Assembly (NCBI GenBank): GCA_947473125.1
Contig: CANJDH010000037.1
Span: forward strand, 1-42,537
Origin: Burkholderiales bacterium
Lineage (GTDB): Bacteria > Pseudomonadota > Gammaproteobacteria > Burkholderiales > JAEUOS01
Direction of reading: 5' to 3'
DNA length: 42,537 bases
Part shown: piece by piece, positions 42,140-42,537 of the stretch
Layout: each line of letters begins with the position of its first letter
Position numbering within the stretch: the stretch's first letter is position 1
Translations under genes and position numbers: made by a program
The notes under the pieces: model-generated
What the model was told of the DNA's origin: nothing
Seen by the model: only the letters and a program-made list of their open reading frames with translations
Databases searched by the model: none

Positions 42140-42260
42140 CGCAATAAATAGAAAATAATCGAGACCTTTGCGCAATATTGTAAATCCTCATTTGTATCCA
42201 CATATTGCGGATTTGAGGTCGTGCGAAGGCCGATCCGCAAGCAACGCGAATATTTGCGGG
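42140..42260 (-). promoter_or_regulatory. AT-rich promoter with repeated CGCAATATT half-sites
   Basis: CGCAATAT (42171-42178) and ATATTGCG (42212-42219) are inverted, with dyad arms about four helical turns apart. Further related sites are CGCAATAA (about 42140-42147) and the near-palindrome CGCGAATATTTGCGG (42245-42259). The base composition is far more AT-rich than the flanks. Spaced, weakly conserved dyads are what Lrp/AsnC octamers bind, and such a regulator is encoded in the operon. Confidence 0.6.
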
Positions 42261-42287
42261 GAAACCATCAGGAATGTTGCGTGCGGC

Positions 42288-42480
42288 CTAGTTTGCGGCA
42301 GCGTGGACGATGCGTCGCATGCCGGCGGCGGCACAGTCTTCCGGCCCGGTGCGGGCCGTCATTCCCGCCACGACGAACGCGTTGGAATTGACCTGCTCCC
42401 TATAGCCGTACCAGTCATTTCGCAGACCATCCCAGCCCCAGTGTCCACCCTCGAACATGCGGTATAGCGCCCCCAAATGC
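42288..42480 (-). other. Possible coding remnant, no recognisable gene
   Basis: A minus-strand frame ending at 42288 reads through RMFEGGHWGWDGLRNDWYGY and GMTARTGPEDCAAAG with reasonable codon use. Its only upstream start (TTG 42515) lies inside a terminator hairpin, and an in-frame TGA lies just before it. It is either chance or the tail of a gene whose front was lost. I do not recognise a family. Confidence 0.2.
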
Positions 42481-42506
42481 AAAAAGCCCAACCGTGATGG
42501 CTGGGC
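42481..42506 (-). terminator. Terminator of a leftward gene beyond the right edge
   Basis: On the minus strand GCCCAGCC and GGTTGGGC form an 8-bp stem (one G-U pair) with a 5-nt loop, followed by five T residues and GC. It should end a transcript entering from the right of the window. Confidence 0.75.
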
Positions 42507-42537
42507 CAATTGCAAGAATCACAACAACAATTCGGTG

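Noticed and set aside
42288-42515. 75-codon frame as a gene
   Set aside because: Its only start is a TTG inside a terminator hairpin with a stop codon just upstream and no ribosome site; kept only as a low-confidence remnant.

Overview
The window is high-GC, densely packed bacterial chromosome. It carries two orphan Bug-type (TctC) receptors, an orphan DctP-type receptor, a CaiB-type CoA transferase, a CoxMSL-type molybdenum hydroxylase and a complete Liv-type ABC importer. That mix is typical of Betaproteobacteria, probably Burkholderiales. This placement is inferred from gene content and composition; no 16S or marker gene is present.

Region 1 (about 0.4-21.5 kb) is a catabolic and transport region. 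It holds an amidohydrolase divergent from a 3-hydroxyisobutyrate-dehydrogenase-like enzyme, a livKHMGF importer with a twin-arginine receptor and an internal terminator, and a luciferase-like flavin monooxygenase. These are followed by a FAD/2Fe-2S/Mo-cofactor hydroxylase operon, a VapBC toxin-antitoxin pair with a tandem operator, a thioredoxin-like protein, a CobW GTPase and an LVIVD beta-propeller protein. A Bug receptor, polysaccharide-deacetylase-like hydrolase and TetR operon comes next, facing a dehydrogenase plus flavin-reductase operon, and then a Gfo/Idh/MocA oxidoreductase. The enzymes suggest uptake and oxidation of small carboxylates, amides or heterocycles, but the substrate cannot be read from sequence.

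Region 2 (about 21.5-25 kb) is a signalling module. A fused receiver/PP2C phosphatase/anti-sigma-kinase-type protein is divergent from a membrane-free methyl-accepting protein and a STAS anti-sigma-antagonist. Five perfect copies of an 11-bp repeat lie between them. An HD hydrolase, a DUF2442 protein, a second Bug receptor and a CoA transferase follow.

Region 3 (about 28.4-35.6 kb) is an accessory island of toxin-like and possibly defence-related genes. Two 251-bp direct repeats, each encoding a near-identical small protein, flank a Fic protein whose catalytic His is Gln and a HipBA pair. Next is a WYL-type regulator broken by frameshifts, a deletion and a partial duplication, with a frameshifted DUF4062/ATP-binding protein between the duplicated WYL pieces. 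It ends at a 3' fragment of a tRNA-Glu gene with its terminator still attached, an integration-site scar.

Region 4 (35.7-42.1 kb) is one leftward operon: PLP-dependent threonine/serine dehydratase, hydantoinase A, hydantoinase B, Lrp/AsnC regulator and DctP receptor. A cluster of CGCAATATT-like half-sites lies in its promoter. Because the tRNA fragment keeps its native 3' flank on the left, the integrated element probably extends rightwards from about 35.66 kb and may include this operon.

A recurring theme is short tandem repeats with roughly one helical turn per unit (10, 11, 11, 12 and 22 bp), mostly in intergenic regulatory DNA. Several frameshifts in 32.8-33.7 kb could be true decay or assembly errors; raw reads would decide.
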